Assembly: GCA_945890905.1 (NCBI GenBank)
Contig: CAMDDI010000045.1
Coordinates: 1 to 17,060 of the forward strand
DNA: 17,060 nucleotides
Source: Bacteriovorax stolpii
GTDB lineage: Bacteria; Bdellovibrionota; Bacteriovoracia; Bacteriovoracales; Bacteriovoracaceae
Direction of reading: 5' to 3'
Below the pieces are notes generated by a model, which worked only from the letters and a program-made list of their open reading frames with translations, did not search any database and was not told where the DNA came from. How positions within the stretch are numbered: the stretch's first letter is position 1; each line of letters opens with the position of its first letter. Positions 7,079 to 13,094 of this stretch are shown in pieces. The translations under genes were made by a program, and so were the position numbers.

Positions 7079-7148
7079 GACACTTACCTTTTTACAGCTT
7101 CTCATTTTAAGCCTTTTCAACTGAATAACCCATCGATACTTAAGAGAA

Positions 7149-7880
7149 ATGAAATTTCTGTTGAGCTTCTTTATGGCCCTATTCAGCCTTCCTACTTTAT
7201 ACGCTCACACGTATTCGTTTCCCGCTTCTGATTGTGAAGTCACTGAAAGTATCCTAGAAAAACAAAATCTCATTTCTTCCGTTGTTGAATTCTATCAACA
7301 AAAAGCATTCAAGCGTTATCAACAGAATATTTTTGTGGAATTTAATAATTCAGAAAATAGTAACAGTTGTAATGTTCTGCAGATGTCAGCGGGTGCAAGG
7401 AGAGGTCCACGCATTAAAGTGGCCCATGGAATTCTCAAAAACTTTAAACCCACCTCACTTGTTCATGCTGTTTGTCATGAGCTGGGCCATCTATTAGGGA
7501 AAGTCTCTGGTACAGATGCGGGCTATACAGGAACGACTTACGAGCATGATTTATCCGTTGAAGGAGAAGCTGATTACTTTGCTGGAACTTGTGTACTTGA
7601 ATATCTACTCCGAAACTCTCCAAATTCTTCCAGCAACCTCTACCCACTCATACGTAAAATAGGGATCGAGAGCTATGGGGCCATTTACCCAAATACTTTC
7701 ATTGATGAATCAAGAGCCTTAAATGAGATTTATACCGCTGACTCCGGCATTAATTCAGATTACCCTAACGTTTCTTGTCGAATGCTTAGTTACTTATCAG
7801 GAACATTGAATAATCCTCGACCTAAATGCTGGTTTAATCCAATTTTAAAACCCACAAATTCTTTTGGCCAAGCGCTTTAA
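7149..7880 (+). CDS. Secreted putative zinc metallopeptidase (HELGH)
   Basis: A 243-residue exported protein with a signal peptide (MKFLLSFFMALFSLPTLYA, probable cut after Ala19). The active-site signature of zinc peptidases is visible: HAVCHELGHLLGK, with HExxH at residues 110-114. Glu138 in VEGEADYFAG is the likely third ligand; the E-x-x-A-D spacing recalls M48 peptidases. Six cysteines in the mature part suggest disulphides and an oxidising location. AAGAGAA precedes the ATG. The 3' end overlaps the opposite secreted-protein gene by 36 bp. I cannot assign a named peptidase family; the substrate may be an envelope or prey protein, which is inference. Confidence 0.8.
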   Translation: MKFLLSFFMALFSLPTLYAHTYSFPASDCEVTESILEKQNLISSVVEFYQQKAFKRYQQNIFVEFNNSENSNSCNVLQMSAGARRGPRIKVAHGILKNFKPTSLVHAVCHELGHLLGKVSGTDAGYTGTTYEHDLSVEGEADYFAGTCVLEYLLRNSPNSSSNLYPLIRKIGIESYGAIYPNTFIDESRALNEIYTADSGINSDYPNVSCRMLSYLSGTLNNPRPKCWFNPILKPTNSFGQAL

Positions 7881-8270
7881 TTCTCCTGTGCCACGACTTT
7901 TATTCACCCAGTGAGACAAGCAATCCGTAGCTTCATCAATCACAATTTTTTTGCCCCGAAGTGATCCTCTAACAATAATATTTCCGGTATCACATCCTAC
8001 GGCTTCTTCTTCAATTTTTCCACGGGCCGCAACTTCCAGCAGTGCTTCTATATACAGCATCGTGGAGCGGTTAACACGTTTAGTGTATCCAGATGTTTCA
8101 CCATTTCTATTCACGGCGATACTCGCGTCCCCATTGGAAAGAATATCACAATCCTGGATAAGTCTCACAGGAGACATGTAGCCAGAACTCTTATATTTTT
8201 CCAGCATGGGTGTGGCGGCGAAAACAGAAGAAGTTGAAATGAGAAGAAGAAAATAAAATGATTGCAGCAT
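7845..8270 (-). CDS. Small secreted protein with four cysteines, unknown function
   Basis: A 141-residue protein whose first 18 residues are a signal peptide (MLQSFYFLLLISTSSVFA, cleavage before ATPM). The mature part has four cysteines (QDCD, VGCD, TDCL, RICGF), suggesting two disulphides, and an alternating pattern such as GNIIVRGSLRGKKIVI that suggests beta strands. I recognise no family. GGGGAG in the leader gives a Shine-Dalgarno. Its last 12 codons lie antisense within the 3' end of the metallopeptidase gene at 7149-7880, so the two genes cannot both change freely there. The signal peptide and ribosome site support a real gene. Confidence 0.75.
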   Translation of the reverse strand: MLQSFYFLLLISTSSVFAATPMLEKYKSSGYMSPVRLIQDCDILSNGDASIAVNRNGETSGYTKRVNRSTMLYIEALLEVAARGKIEEEAVGCDTGNIIVRGSLRGKKIVIDEATDCLSHWVNKSRGTGELKRLAKRICGF

Positions 8271-8294
8271 GGAGAACTCCCCGGTTACTTTCAG

Positions 8295-8324
8295 CCTATA
8301 CCTAAATGTTTAAAGCAGATTCAA
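8295..8324 (-). promoter_or_regulatory. Putative promoter of the four-cysteine secreted protein
   Basis: On the minus strand TTGAAT (8319-8324) and TATAGG (8295-8300) are 18 bases apart, each matching consensus at four of six positions, 25 bases before the start codon at 8270. Moderate support. Confidence 0.4.
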
Positions 8325-8364
8325 TCCTGGCCAAAGAATACTCTACTTCAATAGTCTAAAATTT

Positions 8365-8391
8365 TTGAACTAATCGTGATTATGCTAGAAT
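8365..8391 (+). promoter_or_regulatory. Extended -10 promoter placing the start site at the ATG (leaderless)
   Basis: TGC-TAGAAT (8383-8391) is an extended -10 element with five of six core matches. TTGAAC (8365-8370) lies 15 bases upstream of the core as a short-spaced -35. The box ends six bases before the ATG at 8398, so transcription should start at or next to the start codon. No Shine-Dalgarno is present (GATTGG precedes the ATG). Confidence 0.6.
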
Positions 8392-8397
8392 GATTGG

Positions 8398-8937
8398 ATG
8401 AGTAAAGTTATCAAAGCGAAAGTCATAGCAGGTAGGTTTAAAGATGAAGTGGTAAGAGTCACTAATATCAGCTCAGATGAATTGGGTCGCAAAAAAGCTG
8501 CCTGTTTTCTGAAAAATGGCGAGCGGGCCAATATCCCTGTAACTGATCTAGAAGTTATCGAAGAGGCACCAGAACCTGCTCCCCTTAAAGTCGGTGCCAA
8601 GACTGCCTCCATGCCCTTTATTAGCGGTTCTAGCAGCTCTCGCACACTTACTCACACCAAAAATATGGCGAGGCTTAAAATCGAAAATAAGGCCCCAGTG
8701 ACTTCCAAGAAGCAGCAGCTCGCCTTATGTGAAAAATGCGGTCTGGAGTACAACCTAGAAGAGCGTAAAGGTCAGCCAGGTCGCATCACCGAGTGTGAGA
8801 ATTGCGCTATTGAAACGGAGAATAAGGCCGAAGGGACGATGATCTTTAGTCATAAAACAGGCTCCACCATTGAAATAAAAAAAGACGGAGAACTCAGACA
8901 CGAAGCTGCGATCTTTGATCCGAAGAATAAGACCTAA
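8398..8937 (+). CDS. Cytoplasmic zinc-ribbon protein, unknown function
   Basis: A 179-residue protein without signal peptide or membrane segment. Residues 1-55 (KVIKAKVIAGRFKDEVVRV and onwards) look like a small SH3/KOW-like beta barrel. A low-complexity linker (about 55-105) follows. A treble of positives leads into a zinc ribbon with CEKC (Cys111, Cys114) and CENC (Cys133, Cys136), 18 residues apart. The tail (about 146-179) is short and charged. The combination suggests binding to RNA, ribosome or transcription machinery, but no family is recognised. The promoter predicts a leaderless mRNA, as for the second zinc-ribbon gene at 15253. The stop shares four bases with the convergent J-domain gene. 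Confidence 0.8.
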   Translation: MSKVIKAKVIAGRFKDEVVRVTNISSDELGRKKAACFLKNGERANIPVTDLEVIEEAPEPAPLKVGAKTASMPFISGSSSSRTLTHTKNMARLKIENKAPVTSKKQQLALCEKCGLEYNLEERKGQPGRITECENCAIETENKAEGTMIFSHKTGSTIEIKKDGELRHEAAIFDPKNKT

Positions 8938-9506
8938 GCCGCTTTAGATTTAAGTTTTGTATAAGCTGAATTAATGTCTTTTGTTTTTTGTTCAGCAAGT
9001 TTCTTAAAGTCCGCACCAAGGGATGCTACTTTATCCGGATGATTCATTTTTAAAAGATCATGATATTTTTTACGAAGTTCATTTTTAGTAAAAGCCTGAT
9101 GGGGTTTTAACTCAAAGAGGTTTTCAGCTGAAAAATCCTGAGGGCGCTCTTTTTTGGGAACTTCTTTTTTCTTTTCTTGCTTCTGTTCTGTTTTCTGCTC
9201 GCTCTTGTGCTCCTTTTTCGCCTCAGTTTTCGGAGCGCCAAGAGTTTTCATTCTTTCTTTGAAATCTTGCTCTTGAGTTTTAAGCTGATCTTTTTTTATC
9301 TGATCAAAGTCCAAGTGGTCTTGCATGCTCGTGGGCATGCTCTGGCGATTTGATTTCATACTGTTGAGAAAAAACAGGAAGGGCATCTTAATAAAAATAA
9401 AATATCCTACCAGGATAAAGGCCAACACGGGACCAATTTTGGTCACGGCAGTAGTGAGAGTGGTAATGTAATAAGTTGAAACATCCATTCCATGCCATAT
9501 TATCAT
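8934..9506 (-). CDS. Membrane-anchored protein with C-terminal J domain
   Basis: A 190-residue protein with a membrane segment near the N-terminus (about residues 24-48: IGPVLAFILVGYFIFI and onward), a long Lys/Glu/Gln-rich linker (about 60-125, probably coiled or disordered) and a J domain at the very end (about 128-188). The HPD that stimulates DnaK ATPase is at 156-158, in KYHDLLKMNHPDKVASLG. It should recruit DnaK to the inner face of the cytoplasmic membrane, as DjlA-type proteins do; client unknown. The first ATG has no good ribosome site; Met7 (GGCATGGAATG) is a possible alternative start. It shares CTAA with the convergent zinc-ribbon gene. Confidence 0.85.
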   Translation of the reverse strand: MIIWHGMDVSTYYITTLTTAVTKIGPVLAFILVGYFIFIKMPFLFFLNSMKSNRQSMPTSMQDHLDFDQIKKDQLKTQEQDFKERMKTLGAPKTEAKKEHKSEQKTEQKQEKKKEVPKKERPQDFSAENLFELKPHQAFTKNELRKKYHDLLKMNHPDKVASLGADFKKLAEQKTKDINSAYTKLKSKAA

Positions 9507-9538
9507 ATTCAGAGAGGCGAATCACTTCTCTAAATTCT

Positions 9539-9561
9539 GACACCAAGAGAAGATAGGTGTC
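9539..9561 (-). repeat. Inverted repeat between lipoprotein and J-domain genes
   Basis: GACACC (9539-9544) and GGTGTC (9556-9561) are exact reverse complements with an 11-base loop. On the minus strand it follows the lipoprotein stop and precedes the J-domain start. It lacks a T-run, so it is at best a weak terminator or an operator. Confidence 0.25.
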
Positions 9562-9599
9562 TATAAACTAGGCATTTCATGGGGAAAAAGTGTCTAAAA

Positions 9600-10232
9600 C
9601 TATCGCACAATGGTGATACGTTGGAAGAGCTCTTCTGGGATAAATTTATGCTTCCCCACAATATCTTGAATTTTCTGAGGGTCATTTAAAACCTTCTGAT
9701 AAATCCAAGGGAAGCGTTTTTCTTTTTTCATAAAATGAGTGATGGTCTTTCGGGCCGAATCCTTACCGAAGTATTTCTCCAAGGCCATATATTCCATCCA
9801 GCAAATAATCAAATGACGATAAGTTGCATTGGGATCATTAGCTCCATCAATCTTGGGCGTGTTCTTAAAAGCTTTACGAAAATCTGGCATGGCCACTTCA
9901 ACCTTATGGGTATTCATTTCCATCCACCAATGTAGCTCTTCATGCAAAAGTTGTGACATGAGTTTTTCGGTTGAATGAGCATAACGAGTGTTGAGAGTCA
10001 GAACCGGATGAGAATGAGGTTCAGCTTGAGGATCGAGAATAATTTTTTTAGTGTAGAAAAAAGAGTGCAGATCATAAAGAGAAGTAAATTTCAAAATGCG
10101 GGCATGAGCTTCGGCAGTAGTTTCATCAGCATTAACTTCTTCAATATCCAATGATTTTGCTGAGCGAACTTTACCCGGAGTCGCGCAAGAGCAGAGAATT
10201 CCTAAAACCAAAAAAAGTGAAAAAATCTTCAT
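9600..10232 (-). CDS. Lipoprotein with HExxH motif, putative metallopeptidase
   Basis: A 210-residue predicted lipoprotein: hydrophobic signal followed by the lipobox L-C-S-C with acylated Cys16. The residue after it is Ala, not Asp, which in many Gram-negatives favours outer-membrane sorting. The sequence QLLHEELHWWME carries HExxH (residues 97-101), and Glu147 in CWMEYMALEKYFG could be the third zinc ligand, as in gluzincin peptidases. I recognise no named family. It is the third gene of an operon: GAGGT, placed inside the end of the 68-residue gene, serves as its ribosome site, and the ATG lies three bases after that gene's stop. Peptidase activity is inferred from the motif alone. Confidence 0.75.
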   Translation of the reverse strand: MKIFSLFLVLGILCSCATPGKVRSAKSLDIEEVNADETTAEAHARILKFTSLYDLHSFFYTKKIILDPQAEPHSHPVLTLNTRYAHSTEKLMSQLLHEELHWWMEMNTHKVEVAMPDFRKAFKNTPKIDGANDPNATYRHLIICWMEYMALEKYFGKDSARKTITHFMKKEKRFPWIYQKVLNDPQKIQDIVGKHKFIPEELFQRITIVR

Positions 10233-10235
10233 TCA

Positions 10236-10442
10236 TTACCTCAGTAGTTCTAAGAGTAACTCCTTAAATCGATCTACACCACCAGAAAATTTACGCGCCT
10301 TGTTCTTGTATAACTCCCAGATTCTTTCAAACTCCACATCATCGGCCATCATCCTATGGCTTAAGATAGAAATTTCTGCATCTGAGAGTTTGTACTCTTC
10401 TGAGATCATTTTTAAGGCCAAAGATAGGCGACCCATATCCAT
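10236..10442 (-). CDS. Small 68-residue protein between helicase and lipoprotein genes
   Basis: A short, charged, probably all-helical protein (MDMGRLSLALKMISEEYKLS to FKELLLELLR) with no signal peptide, membrane segment or cysteine. I recognise no family. Support for a real gene comes from position: it begins 14 bases after the DEAD helicase stop, AAGGGC overlaps that stop as a distant ribosome site, and it ends three bases before the lipoprotein ATG. A second Met at residue 3 is an alternative start. Confidence 0.65.
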   Translation of the reverse strand: MDMGRLSLALKMISEEYKLSDAEISILSHRMMADDVEFERIWELYKNKARKFSGGVDRFKELLLELLR

Positions 10443-10456
10443 TTCTATTAAAGCCC

Positions 10457-11845
10457 TTATTTGTTGAAGAGCTTTTTAAAAAAACTCACAATCTTATTAG
10501 GTTTAGCAGCTTCCGGAAGAGCAACCACACTGGCAGATTCTGGCCTAGAGACTTTCGGAGAATGGGCCGGACGTGCTTCCCTTGGACGTTCATCCCGAGG
10601 TCGATCATCTCGTGGACGTGCGTCCCGCGGACCTACATCTCGCGGACGTGTATCTCTAGCCCGATCGTTCCCTCTTTGCGGTCCTTGACCTCTCGGCTTA
10701 CTTTGCCCCTGATGAGCAGCAGAAGGTGCGGGTTTTTCAGGAGATTTAATTCCTCGCAATTTTTCAATTGCACGAATGCCTTGCTCATCTTTGACTGGAA
10801 TTGCAAAGGTTGTGGCCATGCCGGTTTTACCACGACGACCAGTTCTGCCAATCCGGTGAATATAATCTTCGGCTTCACGAGGAACGTCATAATTTACGAC
10901 ATGGGCAACATCATCCACATCAATTCCGCGTCCCATAACATCAGTAGCAACGAGAACTTGAAATTTTCCTGATTTAAAATCAGCAATAGCGGCTTCACGA
11001 TCTTTTTGCGGAATATCCGAATGGATATAAGTCGCTGCAATCTTTTTATCCTCAAGAGAGCGCCAAACTTGGTACACACGCTCTTTAGATTTAGCAAAAA
11101 TAATCACTGTCCCTGGCTCTTCTCTTACAAGTCTCACCAAAGCACTGGGCTTCTTGCCTTCTTCCATCCAGAAGAGTCGCTGATCAATTTTAGGAACTGA
11201 TCCTTCAGCTTTCTCAATGGTGACTTGCTTGGGATCTCTCATCACCTGGCGGGCCAGCTTTTCAACTTTAGGTGCAAAGGTGGCAGAGAACATCAGGGAC
11301 TGACGCTCTTTGGGAATTTGTTCTGAGATCTTTTCGATTTGAGAAGCAAAACCCATATCCAGCATACGATCGGCTTCATCAAAAATTAAGCATTGAATAA
11401 AATCAAGCCATACGTTTCCGCGCTCAAGGTGATCTACTAATCGGCCGGGAGTGGCCACAATGATATGAGGTGAAGAAGCCAGGGCCTCTTTTTCCAAAGG
11501 AATTGAAGCACCACCAATACAGACCACAGTTCTGAGACCAAATGGAGCACCGAAGGTCTCAAACACTGCACCAGTTTGCTGGGCAATCTCTCTTGTTGGA
11601 GAAAGCGCCAGAATGTAGGTTCCGTTTTTGCCTTTGAAGCGCTCAACCGTAGGAATAACAAAGCTTGCTGTTTTTCCACTTCCGGTTTGAGACGACACCA
11701 GAACGTCGTGGCCCGCGATGACTAAGGGAATAGCTTTTTCTTGAACGGGGGTGGGAGCCTTGTAACCAGCTTTTTCAATGAGATCGAGCATTTCTGGAGA
11801 TAAGTTGAGATCAGACCAATTTGTGACATTTGTTTCAGAGGACAT
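10457..11845 (-). CDS. DEAD-box ATP-dependent RNA helicase with RPRD-repeat tail
   Basis: A 462-residue cytoplasmic RNA helicase of the RhlE/SrmB-like bacterial group, unwinding or remodelling RNA with ATP. All motifs are present: Q motif TPVQEKAIP with an upstream Trp10 in place of the usual Phe, motif I SSQTGSGKT (51-59), Ia PTREIAQQ, GG (111-112), TPGR (132-135), DEAD (156-159), SAT (187-189), VATDVMGRGID (299-309) and HRIGRTGR (330-337). After about residue 370 there is a basic, low-complexity tail with tandem RPRD units (about 397-425) that probably binds RNA, then a short amphipathic end (KIVSFFKKLFNK). It heads an operon with the 68-residue gene and the HEELH lipoprotein. The subfamily is uncertain, so I give no symbol. 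Confidence 0.95.
   Translation of the reverse strand: MSSETNVTNWSDLNLSPEMLDLIEKAGYKAPTPVQEKAIPLVIAGHDVLVSSQTGSGKTASFVIPTVERFKGKNGTYILALSPTREIAQQTGAVFETFGAPFGLRTVVCIGGASIPLEKEALASSPHIIVATPGRLVDHLERGNVWLDFIQCLIFDEADRMLDMGFASQIEKISEQIPKERQSLMFSATFAPKVEKLARQVMRDPKQVTIEKAEGSVPKIDQRLFWMEEGKKPSALVRLVREEPGTVIIFAKSKERVYQVWRSLEDKKIAATYIHSDIPQKDREAAIADFKSGKFQVLVATDVMGRGIDVDDVAHVVNYDVPREAEDYIHRIGRTGRRGKTGMATTFAIPVKDEQGIRAIEKLRGIKSPEKPAPSAAHQGQSKPRGQGPQRGNDRARDTRPRDVGPRDARPRDDRPRDERPREARPAHSPKVSRPESASVVALPEAAKPNKIVSFFKKLFNK
10571..10663 (-). repeat. In-gene repeat encoding Arg-Pro-Arg-Asp units
   Basis: The C-terminal tail of the helicase is built of tetrapeptide units (RARD, RPRD, GPRD, RPRD, RPRD, RPRE) from a roughly 12-base imperfect repeat, visible on the plus strand as recurring CGTGGACG / CGCGGAC words. 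Such tracts can vary in copy number. Confidence 0.75.
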
Positions 11846-11939
11846 TTAAACTTCTTTTTTATGTAATTGTTGATTAACGATATCCAAATCTGAGCAGATG
11901 GCCTGTACAGCTTTTAGAAGGGCAAGGATACGCATATGG

Positions 11940-11955
11940 GGAGCATCTTAGCTCC
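11940..11955. repeat. Small hairpin upstream of the helicase gene
   Basis: GGAGC (11940-11944) and GCTCC (11951-11955) form a 5-bp stem with a 6-base loop, followed on the plus strand by TTT. It lies about 95 bases upstream of the helicase start and just beyond the strong terminator. Weak; function unknown. Confidence 0.25.
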
Positions 11956-11971
11956 TTTATCACTGATGAGC

Positions 11972-12007
11972 AAAAAAAAAGGCCAGTCTTACGACTGGCC
12001 CAATTTT
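11972..12007 (-). terminator. Strong intrinsic terminator of the SWIB/H1-like gene
   Basis: GGCCAGTC (11981-11988), loop TTAC, GACTGGCC (11993-12000) form a perfect GC-rich 8-bp stem. On the minus strand it is followed by nine T residues, a textbook rho-independent terminator 25 bases after the stop at 12025. The other side has a T-run too (12004-12009), so it may also work in the plus direction. It separates this gene from the helicase operon. Confidence 0.93.
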
Positions 12008-12024
12008 TTAGAAATTCTAAAAGA

Positions 12025-12417
12025 CTACTTGAGGTGCTTACCGATAAGGCCAGCAAGTTCAAACATAGTAACTTCTTTCTTTCCGAAAACTTTTTGAAGT
12101 TTATCGTCAGCAAGAATGTTTCTTTTGTTTTTAGGGTTCTGAAGATTGTGCTTCTTGATGTATGTCCAAAGTTTTTTAACAACTTCAGTACGTGCAGAAG
12201 GAGCCGCGCCGATTACAGCAGCAAGAGCTTCAGATGGAGTTAAAGCAGTCATGAACGCAGCATTTGGCTTACGAGCAGATTTTGCTTTTTTAGCTGGAGC
12301 AGCTTTTTTAGCTGTAGCTTTTTTAGCTGGAGCTGCTTTAGCAGTAGCTTTTTTAGCAGGAGCTTTCTTAGTAGCAGCTTTTTTTGGAGCAGCTTTCTTT
12401 GTTACTTTCTTAGCCAT
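12025..12417 (-). CDS. SWIB/MDM2-domain protein with histone H1-like Lys/Ala-rich tail
   Basis: A 130-residue DNA-associated protein in two parts. Residues 1-50 are Lys/Ala/Pro-rich repeats (AKKATAKKAAPAKKA), like bacterial histone H1-like proteins, and should bind DNA without sequence preference. Residues about 53-130 are a SWIB domain (FMTALTPSEALAAVIG, VVKKLWTYIKKHNLQNPKNK, ILADDKLQKVFGKKEVTMFE, LAGLIGKHL). Similar fusions occur in chlamydiae and in Bdellovibrio-like bacteria; in chlamydiae, SWIB and H1-like proteins are linked to chromatin and developmental state. A nucleoid role is inferred. GGAGGA with suitable spacing precedes the ATG, a strong terminator follows, and the upstream region is rich in dyads, suggesting high and regulated expression. 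Confidence 0.92.
   Translation of the reverse strand: MAKKVTKKAAPKKAATKKAPAKKATAKAAPAKKATAKKAAPAKKAKSARKPNAAFMTALTPSEALAAVIGAAPSARTEVVKKLWTYIKKHNLQNPKNKRNILADDKLQKVFGKKEVTMFELAGLIGKHLK
12280..12408 (-). repeat. In-gene repeat encoding the Lys/Ala tail
   Basis: Repeated units of AKKA(T/A)(A/P) are encoded by an imperfect repeat seen on the plus strand as recurring TTTTTTAGCTGGAGC and TTTTTTAGCAG words. Typical of H1-like tails and a potential site of length variation. Confidence 0.75.
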
Positions 12418-12423
12418 AAATAA

Positions 12424-12436
12424 ATCCTCCGAGGAT
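12424..12436 (-). promoter_or_regulatory. Dyad overlapping the SWIB gene ribosome-binding site
   Basis: ATCCTC (12424-12429), one central base, GAGGAT (12431-12436) form a 13-bp perfect dyad. On the minus strand it contains the Shine-Dalgarno GGAGGA. In RNA only a short stem with a 5-base loop can form, so a protein-binding site is equally possible. Confidence 0.5.
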
Positions 12437-12446
12437 CGGTTTATAA

Positions 12447-12469
12447 AAAGTTGAGGTCATTCCAACTTT
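12447..12469 (-). repeat. Leader hairpin of the SWIB gene
   Basis: AAAGTTG (12447-12453) and CAACTTT (12463-12469) are exact reverse complements with a 9-base loop. They would lie near the 5' end of the SWIB mRNA, where hairpins often protect transcripts. On the minus strand a short T-run follows, so an attenuator is possible. Confidence 0.45.
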
Positions 12470-12477
12470 GAGTGATA

Positions 12478-12483
12478 AATATA
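12478..12483 (-). promoter_or_regulatory. -10 box of the SWIB gene
   Basis: On the minus strand TATATT (five of six consensus matches) lies 61 bases upstream of the ATG. No good -35 stands at the right distance; the right-hand flank is instead the inverted repeat at 12487-12514, which suggests an activator- or repressor-controlled promoter. Confidence 0.45.
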
Positions 12484-12486
12484 GTC

Positions 12487-12514
12487 TTGTTGATTGTTCA
12501 CACTAAATCAACAA
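12487..12514. promoter_or_regulatory. 9-bp-arm inverted repeat over the SWIB -35 region
   Basis: TTGTTGATT (12487-12495) and AATCAACAA (12506-12514) are exact reverse complements around a 10-base spacer. Allowing a 3-base bulge the symmetry extends outward through AGTC / GACT. The position over the expected -35 region makes it a strong operator candidate. Confidence 0.55.
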
Positions 12515-12544
12515 AAAGACTCAAAGATTTTTAAAAAAAGTACA

Positions 12545-12558
12545 TTTTCCTAGGAAAA
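12545..12558. repeat. Perfect 14-bp palindrome TTTTCCTAGGAAAA
   Basis: A perfect palindrome, centred at 12551.5. A similar one lies at 12596-12613, 53 bp away centre to centre, or almost exactly five turns of B-DNA. Both sit between divergent promoters and may be sites for one regulator. Confidence 0.5.
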
Positions 12559-12595
12559 AACACATTTTTGGCCTTTTTTTAGCTCTTAGAGATCA

Positions 12596-12613
12596 TTTTT
12601 CCCCTGGGAAAAA
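12596..12613. repeat. 18-bp palindrome TTTTTCCC-CT-GGGAAAAA
   Basis: Exact 8-bp arms around a CT centre, related in sequence to the palindrome at 12545-12558 (T-run, C-run, G-run, A-run). It lies about 115 bp upstream of the PA2779-like gene. Confidence 0.5.
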
Positions 12614-12673
12614 CGGGAGTAATGCCCCTGACCCCCTCTCTAATCACCCTAATATCGTCCTTATTCTGGTCTA

Positions 12674-12679
12674 TATATT
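12674..12679 (+). promoter_or_regulatory. -10 candidate for the PA2779/PA2778 operon
   Basis: TATATT matches consensus at five of six positions and lies 48 bases upstream of the ATG. No recognisable -35 stands upstream, so an activator or another sigma factor may be needed. Confidence 0.35.
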
Positions 12680-12727
12680 GCAATTCTCTCATTGGGTCTG
12701 AAGGTAACTTTAAGAAAAGGATGTCCC

Positions 12728-13093
12728 ATGAAATTCGCTATTCGCATGCTGCTTTGCCTGATGATCTCATTCTCACTCACTGAATTTCCCATCATGAAAT
12801 CGCACGCCCAGACGGGAATGATCACTACCGGGGATGCAGTTACATACATGACCCGCACTCAGAATCAGGACAAAGTCGCTCATTTTCTCAGTCGAACTGA
12901 TGTAAAAGATCAGCTGATTAAGCTGGGTGTAACCCCAGAAGAAGCCCAAATTCGTGTGCTCACACTTTCAGATGCTGAATTAAACAAGCTTGCTGGAGAT
13001 ATTGATCACGGTACAGCTGGGGGGAGTATTGCAGGCATTCTAATCATTGTTCTGATTGTCATCCTCATCATTTATTTTGCAAAACGCATTTAA
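12728..13093 (+). CDS. PA2779 family protein (small membrane-associated protein)
   Basis: A 121-residue protein of the conserved PA2779 family, which has no known function. It has an N-terminal signal or anchor (MKFAIRMLLCLMISFSL), the family core MITTGDAVTYMTR, VAHFLSRTDVKDQLIKLGV, EEAQIRVLTLSDAELNKLAGDID, a Gly-rich turn (TAGGS) and a C-terminal membrane segment (about 101-117) ending in Lys-Arg. The ATG at 12728 is chosen because AAAGGA lies seven bases upstream; a TTG at 12692 would add 12 residues that do not fit the family. The stop is one base before the start of the PA2778-like peptidase. This gene order is the usual one for the family pair. Confidence 0.88.
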   Translation: MKFAIRMLLCLMISFSLTEFPIMKSHAQTGMITTGDAVTYMTRTQNQDKVAHFLSRTDVKDQLIKLGVTPEEAQIRVLTLSDAELNKLAGDIDHGTAGGSIAGILIIVLIVILIIYFAKRI

Positions 13094-13094
13094 T

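Larger units (their letters stand above)
12418..12727. other. 310-bp intergenic regulatory region between the SWIB gene and the PA2779-like gene
   Basis: The longest gene-free stretch of the window, between divergent genes. It holds, left to right, a dyad over the SWIB ribosome site, a leader hairpin, a -10 box and a 9-bp-arm inverted repeat (all serving the minus strand), then two related palindromes, and a -10 candidate for the plus strand. It is AT-rich with A/T tracts. No ORF with a ribosome site was seen. Confidence 0.7.

Noticed and set aside
10461..10972. Plus-strand ORFs opposite the helicase gene (Arg/Ser-rich and Cys-rich products)
   Set aside because: They mirror the repetitive RPRD tail and conserved helicase motifs on the minus strand; no ribosome sites or family resemblance.
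12280..12408. Possible CRISPR-like or tandem DNA repeat
   Set aside because: The repeats are in frame and encode the Lys/Ala tail of an H1-like protein; there are no spacers.
12146..12454. Plus-strand ORF rich in Ala/Phe/Leu opposite the SWIB gene, looking like a membrane protein
   Set aside because: The hydrophobic pattern is only the complement of the Lys/Ala repeat codons.
12692..12727. Longer PA2779-like protein starting with TTG at 12692
   Set aside because: The ATG at 12728 has AAAGGA at proper distance and gives a normal signal peptide; the extra 12 residues do not fit the family.
13056..13094. Start of the PA2778-like gene at ATG 13056
   Set aside because: It lies inside the PA2779-like gene and would put 13 polar residues before a clean lipoprotein signal starting at 13095.
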